Part shown: piece after piece, positions 1 to 12,139 of the stretch | How positions within the stretch are numbered: the first letter of the stretch is position 1 | Layout: every line of letters begins with the position of its first letter | Origin: Basidiobolus meristosporus CBS 931.73 | Taxonomy: Eukaryota; Basidiobolomycota; Basidiobolomycetes; Basidiobolales; Basidiobolaceae | DNA length: 64,000 bases | Assembly: GCA_002104905.1 (NCBI GenBank) | Contig: MCFE01000033.1 | Span: forward strand, 1-64,000 | Direction: 5' to 3' | The notes under the pieces: generated by a model | What the model was told of the DNA's origin: nothing | Database searches by the model: none | The model's input: only the letters and a program-made list of their open reading frames with translations | Program-made: the position numbers and the translations under genes

Positions 1-979
1 AAATGACAAAACCTTAACTTGACCAAAAGTGTGTCAATTTTGCTCAAATAAGAAGCATTGGATAGCCCAGAGGCTATATACCATTATTACGATCTGTCAA
101 TTAGACTCAGCTTATTATTCAAGCCCGTACAACTGATCAAAGTTGATGATTAGTATTATGATCAGATCATTCAGATTTTTAGGCATATTACTAAGTAGAT
201 ATGCATACTGAATTCCAAGTTACTTGTTCTATTAAGTTGAACACAAATGCATACACCTTTGGATAATATATTAGTCCAGTATGCAAAACAGTTAAATCTT
301 ATACGCTTATTACAGATTTACACTCACAATATGTATTTATTACTCATGAATATTTTGTTGAGTGGGAGTGTTGTTGTAATTATTGAATTGTCACCTAAAT
401 ATTCATGCTAACTTAGTCACATAGATCTTATTCTGTGATTAGCATTCTGTCCTGACTAGATTTCTTGTTGGGATTTACTTAGAATATTTTCACCAAATTG
501 TCAGGTACCCAGATTATTATTTTTCTCAAAGTCGTCCAAAAGACCCCAAACTTTGCACACATATTCTTGGGACCTTCCTTAACAAACTCTACACGTTTGT
601 TTTCCTCTACTTTATCAAAAGTATAAATACCATACTTTTGATCAATAAATCTACAAGTGAATAACATGTAAATCTTCTAGTTCTCCACATCACTTCCAAT
701 ACTCCTCAGAATATTGCAACAAGTGTAAGAATATCTCTTTAAAAGGTTAGGGTGGTGACTTTGTAGAAATATATTCAAGCTAATATTTGTTCCTACTATG
801 CTCTTCTGCCTATAACCAGAAACTGCCTCTTTATTTTGCTGCTTGTTTGGTATTTATACCTTATTGTAAATCTGGTGATTTGTCTTTGATTTGCTTTTCC
901 CTGGCTACTGAGTTGTCTTTGTATGCATTGATGTCACTTAACATCAAGTGACTCTTTACTCTGTAGCAGCCCTGCGTGA
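1..979. other. AT-rich intergenic sequence
   Basis: No convincing coding region or structured RNA was seen. Open frames are short, AT-rich in composition and lack recognisable motifs. It forms the first part of a gene-poor block that runs to the first clear gene at 4188. Confidence 0.5.
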
Positions 980-1061
980 GGCAAGATGGCCAAGTGGTCC
1001 AAGGTGCTGTGTTTAGGCCGCAGTCTCTCCAGAGGCATGGGTTTGAACCCCACTCTTGTCA
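980..1061 (+). tRNA. tRNA-Leu(UAG)-like sequence; tRNA gene or head of a tRNA-derived SINE
   Basis: The 82 bases fold as a class II tRNA. The 7-bp acceptor stem (980-986 with 1054-1060) has one G-U pair. The A box TGGCCAAGTGG starts at 987. The anticodon stem CTGTG/CGCAG encloses loop TTTAGGC, giving anticodon UAG (Leu). A long variable arm and a B box GGTTTGAACCC follow. Two things argue against an ordinary tRNA gene: the outer T-stem pair is A-C, and no run of four T follows the 3' end until about 1165. That leaves roughly 100 bases of non-tRNA sequence inside a possible Pol III transcript, as in a SINE. There is no intron. The tRNA resemblance is clear; gene versus SINE is unresolved. Confidence 0.7.
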
Positions 1062-1250
1062 TACTCTTTGCAGGTGGGCATTTAACTTTGAGTTGCCATA
1101 GCCCATTTGGGCTAATCTTATGTCATCTGCTATATCTTGTCTCTTGCAATCCAAGTAGCCATGCAACATGTGCATGTCTTTTACAAAGACTGGTTGGGGA
1201 TCTTGCATTACAATGTTAGCATTATCTACCCTCTAACCCTAAATCCATAT
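1062..1250 (+). mobile_element. possible body of a tRNA-Leu-derived SINE
   Basis: Sequence follows directly after the tRNA-like head without a Pol III terminator. It has no long open frame and no clear poly-A tail or target-site duplication. The end point is arbitrary. A genome-wide copy count is needed to show it is a repeat; only one copy was noticed in this window. Confidence 0.25.
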
Positions 1251-1330
1251 GAACAATGGAGATTCATCCAATAACATTGATATGTATACTTTCCATTGGT
1301 GATTAATTGTACCATAGCCTTAGGGTTAGA
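1232..1330. repeat. 11-bp inverted repeat with telomere-like core
   Basis: TCTAACCCTAA at 1232-1242 is the exact reverse complement of TTAGGGTTAGA at 1320-1330. The core contains CCCTAA/TTAGGG. A second short complementary pair, CAATGGA and TCCATTG, lies inside. It could be a hairpin, a small MITE-like remnant or chance in AT-rich DNA. Confidence 0.35.
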
Positions 1331-4187
1331 TATTATGACTATATTTAAAAACAGCATCTGTGATAGAACACACAGCCACTCTAAACTCCTTATTAACATG
1401 TCCAACAGAATTTGTCATATCTGTAAACCTACAAGAACATTTGCCATTAGTGGCTCTCTATACACATATCAGAAAAATGTATAAAAGTTAACATTAACTA
1501 CAAAAAGAGGACCTGCTCCAATATACAGAAGTGAAGAAGACAGACAAGCCACTGCTTGGGAACAATCTTGGCAATATAACAAACACTTGAAGCTAAAAAA
1601 CCATTTATCTTTTTTCAGCACTGTGAAGCCATGGTCAGAATTGGTGTTCCTTATAAATATAACAGCAGTCAATTACTTGGCAGATGCTGCAGACTTACTT
1701 GCTGTTGTGTGCTATTTTTCCAAGCCATTAGTGAATTATGCTGATAGTATTATAACATTTAAGAGTGCACAGGAAAGCCTTGAAAAAGCCCAACAAAAAA
1801 ACTACTACTTAGCAGTCAAGACATATATATATTCTAACTCTTCCTCCTTTAAGTTACTCTTGTTACATGCATTGCAACAACACTCTATGCCAGATTTTAA
1901 AGCAGCAGCAATAGTGGAAACATAAGACCTCACTTCTTTACTTGATGAGAGTGAGAATACTCCATATACACAGTCACCACTAAGCACCATAACATAAATA
2001 TATGGCCTAAGGATGAGGAACTGTAGTCCTTGGAACCAGACCAACAAAGTAAAATAAGTAATATCAACAGCATAATGTAACATGGAATTAGGGCAGGGAT
2101 AAAGACTTGGCCTAGAGAACAGGTGGCCATTTAATTATCAACAGATAGGTTTAAATACAAGATCTTTGACAATAACAAATATTATATTTGCTCATTGCAA
2201 AAATTATCATGGTACTATAGAACATGCATATCAATATCAAGGGAATGGATGTTAGTTGGAATGACAAGGTTAAAGGATTCAGCATCATCATGTATTACAC
2301 TGAAGTCTTAAGGTCCGTTCAATTTCACAATTAGATCAAATAACTCAGTTAATCTTGTAGATTTATCCATCAACAACAGCCGTATCCAACAGCTTGACAG
2401 GTTGGTTTCCGCTTACTGTCCAAAGTGGCCATTCCTGATGTATACAACATTATCATGTTTCAGCAGCTTCATTATGTTAAATCCCATTGCTTTTTCAATA
2501 ACTTTTTCTAAACCAACAATATCAATTCTTGTTTACAAACAAAGCAGTGTTTGCACAAACTGTTCAAAAATTTCTTGGTATCTTCTAGCCACAGACTCCC
2601 TGTATTCAAAATTGAAATGGGGATCAGCTTTGGCAAATCTCTGGTTAATAATCCCATAGGACGCGGGGATAGCATCATACTTTGTCATTGTTTTCTTTGG
2701 TATTGGGGAGGGGAAATTGATCTTCTATGATATGATGACGACTTATATCAAACAGCGGTAGGCTACAATTATGTCATGAAATACTGATTTTGCTCCAAAG
2801 GCACCACCAAGTCATAACATATTTGATGAAGGAAGGATCAGCAGAATTCCACAGCAATGGCAGCACAATCACCATAATGGTGTTGATAGCCATATTCAGG
2901 AAGGTTTGGCTTACGTAACTGATGGAAGATAAAGCAACAACGCTTGAATGTTACTTTTGTAAGTGATAAGCATTCAGGCCGCCGTTTGGTAAATACATAA
3001 TTTCTACCATGGTCTTGTTCATTTCATTGTCGCACTATTGTGGTGATCATCTTGGTTCATAATCAGCTGGCAGCAAGCATATATGTTGCTGACCTGACTG
3101 ATTGTTATAATAGCATTATCGCAGCCTTCAATGTACAAGTGGCATTTTTAATGGTCTCTGGGTGAAAGCCTATTCCATAACTGAGCTACAAATATACCAC
3201 CAATGTTTGATTGCATAAATTAGATGGGTGCTTCCTTAATCTTCACGCAAACACCGTACCTCCATATCATTGGATATGCGTTGCAGAACCAAGGATGCTA
3301 ATTTAAGGATGTTCACTGGTACTCAACTTGCTAATAAGTTGGTGGAGTTTAGTCTTATACGGGAGATAGCCATTATTCCTTTCATTGCTCAATGCAAGAT
3401 TCGTGGTCACTTTTGATTGCTTCATTAAGCTCTGTGGAAGTGGCAGATATTTGTCAAACATCCATCAAGACATGTACCAACATATCTGATTTCTTAGCAC
3501 TTGATCCATCAACGTTATTGTAAATCTTGTATGATGGTCTTCTTATTCTTTGGTAGAAAACCAACGTGGGTCGATAAGGCATGGACCTGTGAATACAGCA
3601 TTTTTGTACCGTTTGCTATGCTGGTACATTCTAATCAGACAAGACAATAAAGTAGCTTTTCTATACACCATGGACTGAATGTAGTGCAAGACCCACCAGG
3701 GGAAATACCAATCCACATGAAGCATAATTGCATACTCTATCTACCGTTAGAAACTGATGTGTATTTCCGCTTACCCATCACCCAACCCCCATCACCCATC
3801 ACACCTCCACCCCACTCTTTAAGGAACTATGATATTGGAATGACGAAGTTGTGGTCAGATCATATTGCGATGATTTTCATGGTTACACTAGAGCAGATCA
3901 TTTCGTATCAGATATTTTTATTAGCATCTCTTTTACACTGGCCAGACACATGAAACAGCTGCCTTATTCTGTCTAGATGATTGGTTGTATTCGAAGTCCA
4001 ATTCCCACTATCAAGTTCTAGTACCTGACGTTATGAGAAATTGATGCACTTCACTATGGCAGTCACTATGATTCATATATTAGTCAATGTGAAGGTCAAC
4101 TGAATTCTATGCTTATAATTATTGATTTTCTTGGCTCAAGTGATGTTTGAATCCTGCATTTGAAGCCTCAGTAGAGGATATTATATT
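1331..4187. other. gene-poor AT-rich sequence, possibly with a decayed coding region
   Basis: No intact gene was recognised. On the minus strand between about 2180 and 3740, several stretches of 40-60 codons read like protein, for example near 2550-2700, but they are interrupted by stops and shift frame. None matches a family I can name. This may be an old pseudogene or chance. The last 150 bases are the promoter region of the next gene. Confidence 0.35.
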
Positions 4188-6074
4188 ATGTTTGCTTCTG
4201 GCTTGAAGAATCCGCTGAAGTTTGTTGGTGGCTCAAAAATCCGCACTGTTCATTCTTCCTGTTTCCTATATCGCGAGTTGGTATCACTCAACAAGGCAAC
4301 CGTATTCAGGCAGTCGGGCAGGCAACCTTCTTTCAAAGATATCAGCTGGGTCCTTAAGGATGGGGAAAACTGGGCGATTGTTGGATCCGTAAGCTCAGGC
4401 AAAACTACATTGGCCGAGGTATGCTTGCGCTCTATAATATGTCCAGCTACGAGTACTCAAATATTTCATGTTCACTTTAGACACTGGCGGGAAAGCAACT
4501 TGTACAACCACTTTCAGCTATTCAATGGCCATTCCTAGAGGGCTCCGACTCCTCCTTTCCCTCTGACCACATTCATTTAGTGAGCTTCAAGGAAGACTCT
4601 CGCATGTTTTCGTATGGAGGTCATTACTACCAGGAACGTTTTAATTTTAGGTATTCATCCACAATTGTTTCAGAATTCAATAGCAAGTCCTCATACTCTT
4701 TCCACCCGAACAGTGATCCGCTTAATGACATAACTCTTGAGAATTATCTGCTAGCCAACTTGAAGCAACCTCCCTCCGAGGTCAAGTCGGAGTTGGAGCA
4801 ACTTTGCCAAACCCTAGGAATACATCATCTGTTACCGTTGTCTTTCATGAAACTGTCTAACGGGCAAACAAGGCGTGCAAGAATTGCCAGAGCGCTGTTG
4901 AATAAACCAAAAATGCTAATTTTAGACGAACCTTTTAGTAAGTAAAGGCATATAGATGGTAATAATGGTAGGTTAGTACTGATAGAGGTTGTTCACAGTG
5001 GGCTTGGATGTAGCCAATCGTGCCAAAATCTCCGACATTCTTGGGGAGATTGCGAGCGGGGGACAAACCAAGATAGTCCTAATATCCAGACCTCAGGATA
5101 CAGTGCCGCCTTGGGTAACCAACGTACTTCAATTGGACAAAATGGCCATAGAGTGGACAGGTTCACGGAACGAGTTCACTCGAAGATTTGAGCTGCAACA
5201 AGAGAAGAAACGCAAGAAAGCTCTTGTTCAAGAGCCCAAGCAAGCCCGTGAACCGACAAGTGCTGAAGCGATTGTCGAGCTGAATAATGTAAATGTCATA
5301 TATTCGGGAAAGAAAATCCTAGACAACGTTAATTGGACGGTAAAAAAAGGCGAGAAGTGGGCGCTACTAGGGCCTAATGGTAAGCTTAGCTACTGCTTTG
5401 TATGGAACCAATGCAGCGCCTTACTCAAGCTTATCCTTAGGCTCGGGTAAGACCACGTTGCTCTCGTTGATGACTGGAGATCACCCACAAGCTTATGCTA
5501 ACGACCTGTGGCTCTTTGGCCGTCGACGTGGCACTGGTGAATCCATCTGGGAAATCAAGCAAAAGATTGGCCTGTTGAGTCCAGAACTACATCTCTACTT
5601 TGACCAAGAGCTTGATGCTGAGACAGCTGCAGGTACTGGATTCTATGATGTCGTGGTCCCACGTAAGACTACGCCCGCTCAACAGGGGACCGTACGTAGA
5701 CTTTTCGAAGAATTTGGAATGAAGCATTTGTTAGGTCAGAAACTCAAACGCATGTCGACTGGTGAGCAACGAATGGTGCTGTTGATCCGTTCACTGGTAA
5801 GCGATCTTCGTTGGTATCTACCGCAGCTCCTCTTGTGTAATACCCATGTATTGGTATGTAGGTCAAAGAGCCGCCTCTTCTCGTATGGGATGAACCCTTT
5901 CAAGGACTTGATGAAGATATGATAGAGGCAGTCAACAACTGGCTTATTAATCATATCTCACCAGAACAGACGCTCATTTTAGTTACCCATCACCAAGAAG
6001 AGATACCCAGCTCTGTTCAAAACACATACACATTGACAGCTGAAGGAGGCACGCAGGAAAACACCAAATGTTGA
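4188..6074 (+). CDS. Double-ATPase ABC protein, ModF/YDR061W-like
   Basis: This is a soluble ABC protein with two nucleotide-binding domains and no membrane segments, related to bacterial ModF and the yeast YDR061W family, whose substrate is not established. Exons are 4188-4418, 4481-4937, 4999-5379, 5441-5796 and 5862-6074, giving 545 residues with introns of 61-65 nt. Domain 1 has Walker A GSVSSGKT at residues 66-73, signature LSNGQ and Walker B LILDEPF followed by GLD. Domain 2 has Walker A GPNGSGKTT, signature MSTGEQ and Walker B LLVWDEPFQGLD with a VTHH switch histidine. The signature motifs are looser than LSGGQ, as is common in this family. The first 30 residues carry basic and hydroxylated residues and few acids, so mitochondrial targeting is possible but unproven. 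An ABCC transporter follows 700 bases downstream on the same strand. Confidence 0.85.
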
Positions 6075-6774
6075 CAAGAAATAAAGCCCGGTGGCACAGT
6101 TATATTCAAGGATCTAGATATATCGAGCAATGCACCGAAAACATGGGTGCTGGTGATTTCCAGATGGCGTAATCGTCCCTCGATTAGACAAAACAAGCTT
6201 GCCTGGATACCAATTTAAGGCAGATAGCATTAATATGCATCCTTTATCTGGAAGCGACTGGAAATGCTACATGCATTAAATCCATGAACCACTTTCCGCA
6301 ATCACTGGTTGAAATCCAAAATCGTATCAATTATAATAAACAACGCATCCGCAGATAACATTCGAATGCTTTATTAGTCAAATGTCCGAATGATTTCATG
6401 AGAGACTGGTGGTACGTTGACAAATCAAAGATACTGGTTTTAAGGGAATTTTAATCAGTCCTACGTTTGAGCTGATATTCTATCCCTGCTTACCAATCCA
6501 AGAACGATCGTCACAGGTGTGATTCGATTGCAAAAAACTTTGTATTATTCAGCAAATAGCTCCCCATTGCCATATTTAAGAAAAATTTGGGGCATTTCTT
6601 TGGTTATATTCCATCTCCTTAGATTTATTGGAGTCGTTGGGATTTAATAGGCGACTAGAATACCGTGACTGGGACGGAGGATTGTATTTTTTTAGATCCT
6701 AGATATTCTTCATTATTTCTCAAGTTCAGGGCCTTGCGCTTTTCCACCCACATTTCATACTCTAGCCAGATTTG
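6075..6774. other. intergenic region upstream of the ABCC gene
   Basis: No gene or RNA was recognised. It holds the 3' end of the ModF-like gene and presumably the promoter of the following transporter. Confidence 0.5.
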
Positions 6775-9700
6775 ATGGATACTTTTTTATCAACAGGCTG
6801 GTTGACTTGCTCCGATCCAGAGGGATGGGTAAGTATTTTGAAGTGTTTTGGGTACTCGGTTCATTTTACAAACTCGCGGATATTCTAATGCTTCTATAAG
6901 GGCCCTTGGTCGTTCCGCACTATCGACTTCACACTGTGCTTCGAATATGGGTATGTCGAAAGTGAATGCCTCGGTTATGTATCATGCTAACTTTCAATGC
7001 CACCAGCGTTGTATTATTAGTTCCAACGCTATTTTTGTTTGTTTTCGGGATACCCCGTTTACAACGACTTCGTCAGAAAATTGAACTTCCTCAAGATTCA
7101 TTAATAGAAATTCACTACTGGGCCAAGATGGTAAGGGCTATTAACCTTATCTTCATACGGTGGGTAGCTAACGTTATAAGATTTTGTTGTAGATCACACT
7201 TCTTGCAATCTTCGGATTGAACATTGCCCTAGACGTGACAATTGCCCTGAAGCTGAAGGACACATGGTCTACTTGGTGGAGCGAGATCAGTTTTGTCTCA
7301 AACTTGGTTGTTATTCTTAGTATGGTATGCATTTTCAAGGTCGTATTTCTTTGGTTATCCTGTCGTCGTAACAACATTTACTATCCATTACCAGTTCTTG
7401 ATTTTCACCCTTCATCGATTGGAACATACACGTAGTCGCAAGGCTTCCTCGGTTCTTCTGCTATATTGGTTATTCAAACTTGGTGCTAATGTGATTTACC
7501 TTCGCACTTTGATTGTATCCGATTATCGTCTGAAGCACCCAACAGAATTCATATTTATTGCTACTGTGGCTTCCCTTGAGGCTTTAATCTTCATCTTGGA
7601 GCTAATTCCCAAGCATAAGCTTGACTACTTGCTTCCAGGAGAAGAAGCAAATGTCTGTCCGGAGCAGTATGCCAACGTTTTCTCGTTGATTACTTTCAGC
7701 TGGATGAATCCTCTTTTAATGGCTGGAAGTAAGAAGCCTTTGGTTGAAGAAGATCTTTGGTCGTTGGAGGATGAGTATAAAGCCAGACAGATCTCAGACC
7801 AATTCCAAGATGTATGGCAACACGAGCTATCGCAAGAAAAGAAAGAGCCATCATTGGTGTGGACTCTTGCCAAATCTTTTGGTCTCCCATTCTTATGCGG
7901 TGCATTCTTTAAAGTCCTTCAGGATATCCTCGCGTTCGTTCAACCTCAGTTACTGAAGCAATTGATGGGCTTCGTTGGAAGTCAGTCTACGGACGACCCC
8001 GAGCCCGCATACCGTGGTTATTCAATTGCCGGTAAGTCTCCATCTGGCATAAACTAAGCTGCGATAGCCAACTAATCGGTGGGTTTGACAGGTGCCATGT
8101 TTTTAACCGCCATCGTACAAACCATCTTCTTGCACCAGTATTTCCAGCGCTCCACAGTGACCGGAATGAAGCTCCGTTGCGCATTAGTTACCGCTATTTA
8201 CCGAAAGGCCTTGGTGCTTTCCAATACCGCGAGACAAAACTACACCGTTGGTGAAATCGTCAATCATATGACTGTTGACGCCCAACGTGTCCAAGACTTA
8301 TGCATGTATGGCAACATCGCTTGGAGTGGACCATTCCAAATTGCGCTGTCATTGTACTTCTTGTATCAAACCCTGGGACCAAGCATCTTCGCCGGAGTGG
8401 GTATCATGGTGCTCTCGATTCCTTTAAACGGTTTGCTTGCACGGAAGATGCAGGCTCTTCAAAAAGCTCAGATGAAGAACAAAGACGCTCGTATCAAGTT
8501 GACTGATGAACTGCTGAACGGAATTAAGGTCATCAAGCTATATGCGTGGGAAAAGAGCTTCCTCAGCAGAATTTTCCACGTTCGTAACGATCAGGAGATT
8601 GAGACATTGAAGAAATATGGCTACACCTCCGCTATTCAAAATTTCTTTACCATCTGCGTGCCCTTCTTGGTGTCTTTATCCACATTTGGTATATACACAC
8701 TTGTTGGCGATAACGATCCATTGACCCCGGACCTGGTGTTTGTCGCTTTATCGCTCTTCAATCTCCTTCAATTCCCGCTCACTATGTTCCCTCACGTTAT
8801 CTCTGCCTTGGTCGAAGCCTCCGTAGCATTTGGACGTTTGTACAAATTCTTAACCTCCGAGGAATTGGACTCTGAGGCCGTCCAACGAATTGCTTACAGC
8901 AGAGACACAAGGTTGGGTAGAGTTGATGAGGAGTCGACTGACCTCGACGATGAGCAAGGTCGCAAAAAGCCGATGGTGCAGATTCGTCACGGAACCTTCC
9001 GCTGGGACAAAAACTCCCCTTCATCTACATTGAGCAATATTGACCTTTCTTGCAAGAAGGGTGAGCTACTCGCAATCGTAGGAAGAGTCGGATCTGGTAA
9101 ATCTTCTTTAGTATCTTCGTTGCTTGGCGAAATGGAGAAGTCCCCAGCCAGCAATATTCTGATCAGAGGCAAGGTAGCCTATGCACCCCAACAGCCATGG
9201 ATTATGAATGCTACTGTGAAGGAAAACATTCTTTTCGGACATCGCTACGACGAGCAATTCTACCAGGAAACCATCAAGGCGTGTGCTTTAGTAAGCGATC
9301 TCGAGATGTTGCCAGGTGGAGATATGACAGAAATTGGAGAAAAGGGAATCAATTTATCAGGTGGTCAAAAGGCACGTATCTCACTGGCTAGAGCTGTCTA
9401 TGCTCGTGCCGATGTGTATCTGCTCGACGACCCACTATCAGCAGTCGACGCACATGTTGGACGCCATATCTTCGATCACGTGATTGGGCCTAAGGGATTG
9501 TTACGAACCAAAGCCCGTATTTTTGTTACCCATGCGATCGCATACATCAAGGACGCCAATCAAGTTATCATGCTTCGGGACGGTCAAATCATCGAGAAGG
9601 GCGGATTCCGCGAGCTGATGGATAAAAAGAATGAACTCTACAACCTTATTTCCGAATTTGCCAGAGATCAGTCTTTGGAAGAGCCTGCTGAACAAGACCC

Positions 9701-11660
9701 CGAGCTGGTTATTGGCTCCTTGAATTCTGCCAAGAGCATTGAGGCATACATTGATGGAAACAATTCTCAGCTTCGACGCATGGGGACCAAAGATTCTGCC
9801 TACACTTTACGCCGCGCTTCAGTGGTATCTGAGCATGATGACGAAGAGCATGCTCTAGGTAAATCTGGCCTAATGACTGTAGAGGAATCCGCCAAGGGTA
9901 GCGTCAGCTGGAAGGTTTACAAAGATTTTGCAAAGTCCTGCTCCATCCCAACTGTACTTATATATCTGCTCTTGCTCGTTTGTGTCAACATGTTCCAAGT
10001 TGGCTCCAACCTTTGGTTGAAATGGTGGACCTCCCAGAACGTCAATGCGGAAGCATCCATGGGTGTCTGGGGTTTCTTGGCAGTGTATTCCGGCTTAGGT
10101 ATAGCCGCCTCTACCTGCACCCTTCTGCAATCCATTATGTTGTGGGTTGTCTGTGCTGTACGCTCTGCCCGAGTTACTCACACCAACATGCTTCTGAGTG
10201 TTATACGCTCTCCTATGAGCTTTTTCGATACTACGCCATTAGGCCGTGTTCTCAACAGATTCAGCAAAGACCAGTACACACTCGACGAAGTGTTGCCACA
10301 ATCGTTCAACGGCTATTTCAGAACATCCCTCAATGTGGTTGCTGTGATGACAGTTATTACCTTCTCGACTCCTGGCTTCTTGATCGTTGTTGCTCCCATT
10401 TTGGTTCTTTACATCATCATTCAAAGATACTATCTCAACACCTCTCGCGAACTCAAACGCCTGGAATCCATCTCCCGCTCACCAACATACGCCCATTTCC
10501 AGGAGACCATTGGTGGAGTTAGTTCGATCAGAGCCTACGGTCAGGAGAAACGCTTCATCCGAGAGAACGAGTTCCGTTTGGACAAAAACCTAATGGCGTA
10601 CTACCCAAGCCTTTCGTTGAACCGCTGGCTTGCCGTCCGTCTTGAATTCCTGGGTTCAATCATCATCTTCACTGCTTCCATTCTAGCAGTCATCTCAGTC
10701 TTGACAAATGGCAAGATTGATGCTGGTTTGGTTGGTTTGTCGATCACATATGCCCTGAATGTCACCCAGTCGCTCAACTGGTGCATTCGTATGTCCTGTG
10801 AGATCGAAACCAACATTGTCTCCATGGAGCGTATCAAAGAATACTCTGAGCTGCCTTCGGAAGCGCCCGAGATCAACGAAGCCACTCGCCCATCCCCCAC
10901 TTGGCCCGAGCAGGGACAGATCGAGTTCCGTGACTTGGCATTGCGTTACCGTGCTGGTCTCGACTTGGTGCTCAAGGGAATTTCGTTCACAGTCAACCCA
11001 CACGAGAAGATTGGTATCGTTGGCCGTACGGGTGCTGGAAAGAGTAGTCTTACACTTTCGTTATTCCGACTTGTAGAGCCAGCCAGCGGTAGTATCATTA
11101 TCGACGGCGTAGACATCACCAAGATTGGACTTTACGACCTGAGATCTCGCTTGACCATTATTCCCCAGGATCCCTTCTTGTTTGCCGGCACTGTGAGAGA
11201 GAATCTGGATCCATTTGGAAACCATGAAGATCTGGAAATCTGGAATGTCCTCGGCTTGTCTCACCTGAAAGATCACGTATCCTCCCTAGAGGGCAAACTG
11301 AATGCCACAGTGCTACAAGGCGGTGAAAACTTCAGTGTTGGCCAAAGACAACTGATTTGCCTAGCCCGAGCACTACTTCGCCGTACCAGTGTATTGATCC
11401 TCGACGAAGCCACAGCTGCGATTGATGTGGAAACGGATCGCTTGATCCAGGAGACCATTCGTCGAGAGTTCGTTCATTGCTCCGTTTTGACCATCGCCCA
11501 TCGTATCAATACCGTGTTGGACAGCGATAGGGTGCTGGTACTAGATCAAGGCAAGATCGTCGAATTCGACTCTCCCAAGACCTTGTTGAATGACTCGAGC
11601 TCCAAGTTCTACGGCTTGGCCAAAGAAGCGGCCGCCACCCCAACAAACGCCTCTAAATAA
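6775..11660 (+). CDS. ABCC-type (MRP/YCF1-like) multidrug resistance-associated transporter
   Basis: This is a full-length ABCC exporter, which in fungi typically moves glutathione conjugates or organic anions into the vacuole. Exons are 6775-6828, 6901-6950, 7007-7130, 7193-7324, 7395-8031 and 8092-11660; the sum is 4566 nt, or 1521 residues. The order is TMD0 (first four exons plus part of the fifth), linker L0, TMD1, NBD1, TMD2, NBD2. NBD1 has Walker A GRVGSGKSS, signature LSGGQ and Walker B LLDDPLSAVD, with Asp instead of the catalytic Glu as is usual for MRPs. NBD2 has Walker A GRTGAGKSS, signature FSVGQRQ and Walker B LILDEATAAID. The small 5' exons coding TMD0 were placed by splice sites and hydrophobicity. 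Specificity (conjugates, metals or drugs) cannot be read from the sequence. Confidence 0.93.
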
Positions 11661-12139
11661 TCCTTACCAACATCTATTATTTCGACATCTTGCCACTGCT
11701 TCTCCACCCAACCTGGGAGCCTTCTCAATCAAACCTAAATCATAAATTCTAATAAATTGTTCAAACATACAAACCCAATCTATCTACTTGACAACCAGCC
11801 GGAATTTTCAGGAATTCCATGGCCTTTCTGGGAAAATGAAATCATATGGAAGTGTGTATTTTTGGAAGATTGATTAAATCTACGGGGAATAAATCAGGGG
11901 TGCAGCATGTCTTTTGTGCGGGAGAATAGATTAACCTGAGGCTGGAGGGGTGGGTGGCGCGTCGAAATGGAAGTTGACGTAACTGTTATTGTGAACTTTG
12001 GAAAAATACAAATCAGCAGAAATCATAAGGGGTGAAGGGTGAGAGTGTATATACGGATGATTTCTTTTGGGAATATATGACTGAGGCTAGGGATTCGGTT
12101 TGAGGGGGTGGGAATCCAAAGGAATATAGCGTTTCCGCG
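11661..12139. other. convergent 3' intergenic region
   Basis: This lies between the stop of the ABCC gene (plus) and the stop of app1 (minus). It holds the ABCC poly(A) signal; no gene was seen. Confidence 0.6.
11751..11756 (+). terminator. poly(A) signal of the ABCC gene
   Basis: AATAAA lies 91 bases after the stop codon. Confidence 0.5.

Noticed and set aside
9980-10522. 180-codon overlapping frame inside the ABCC transporter
   Set aside because: It lies wholly inside TMD2 of a conserved gene, has no recognisable motif and is explained by low stop density in the alternative frame.
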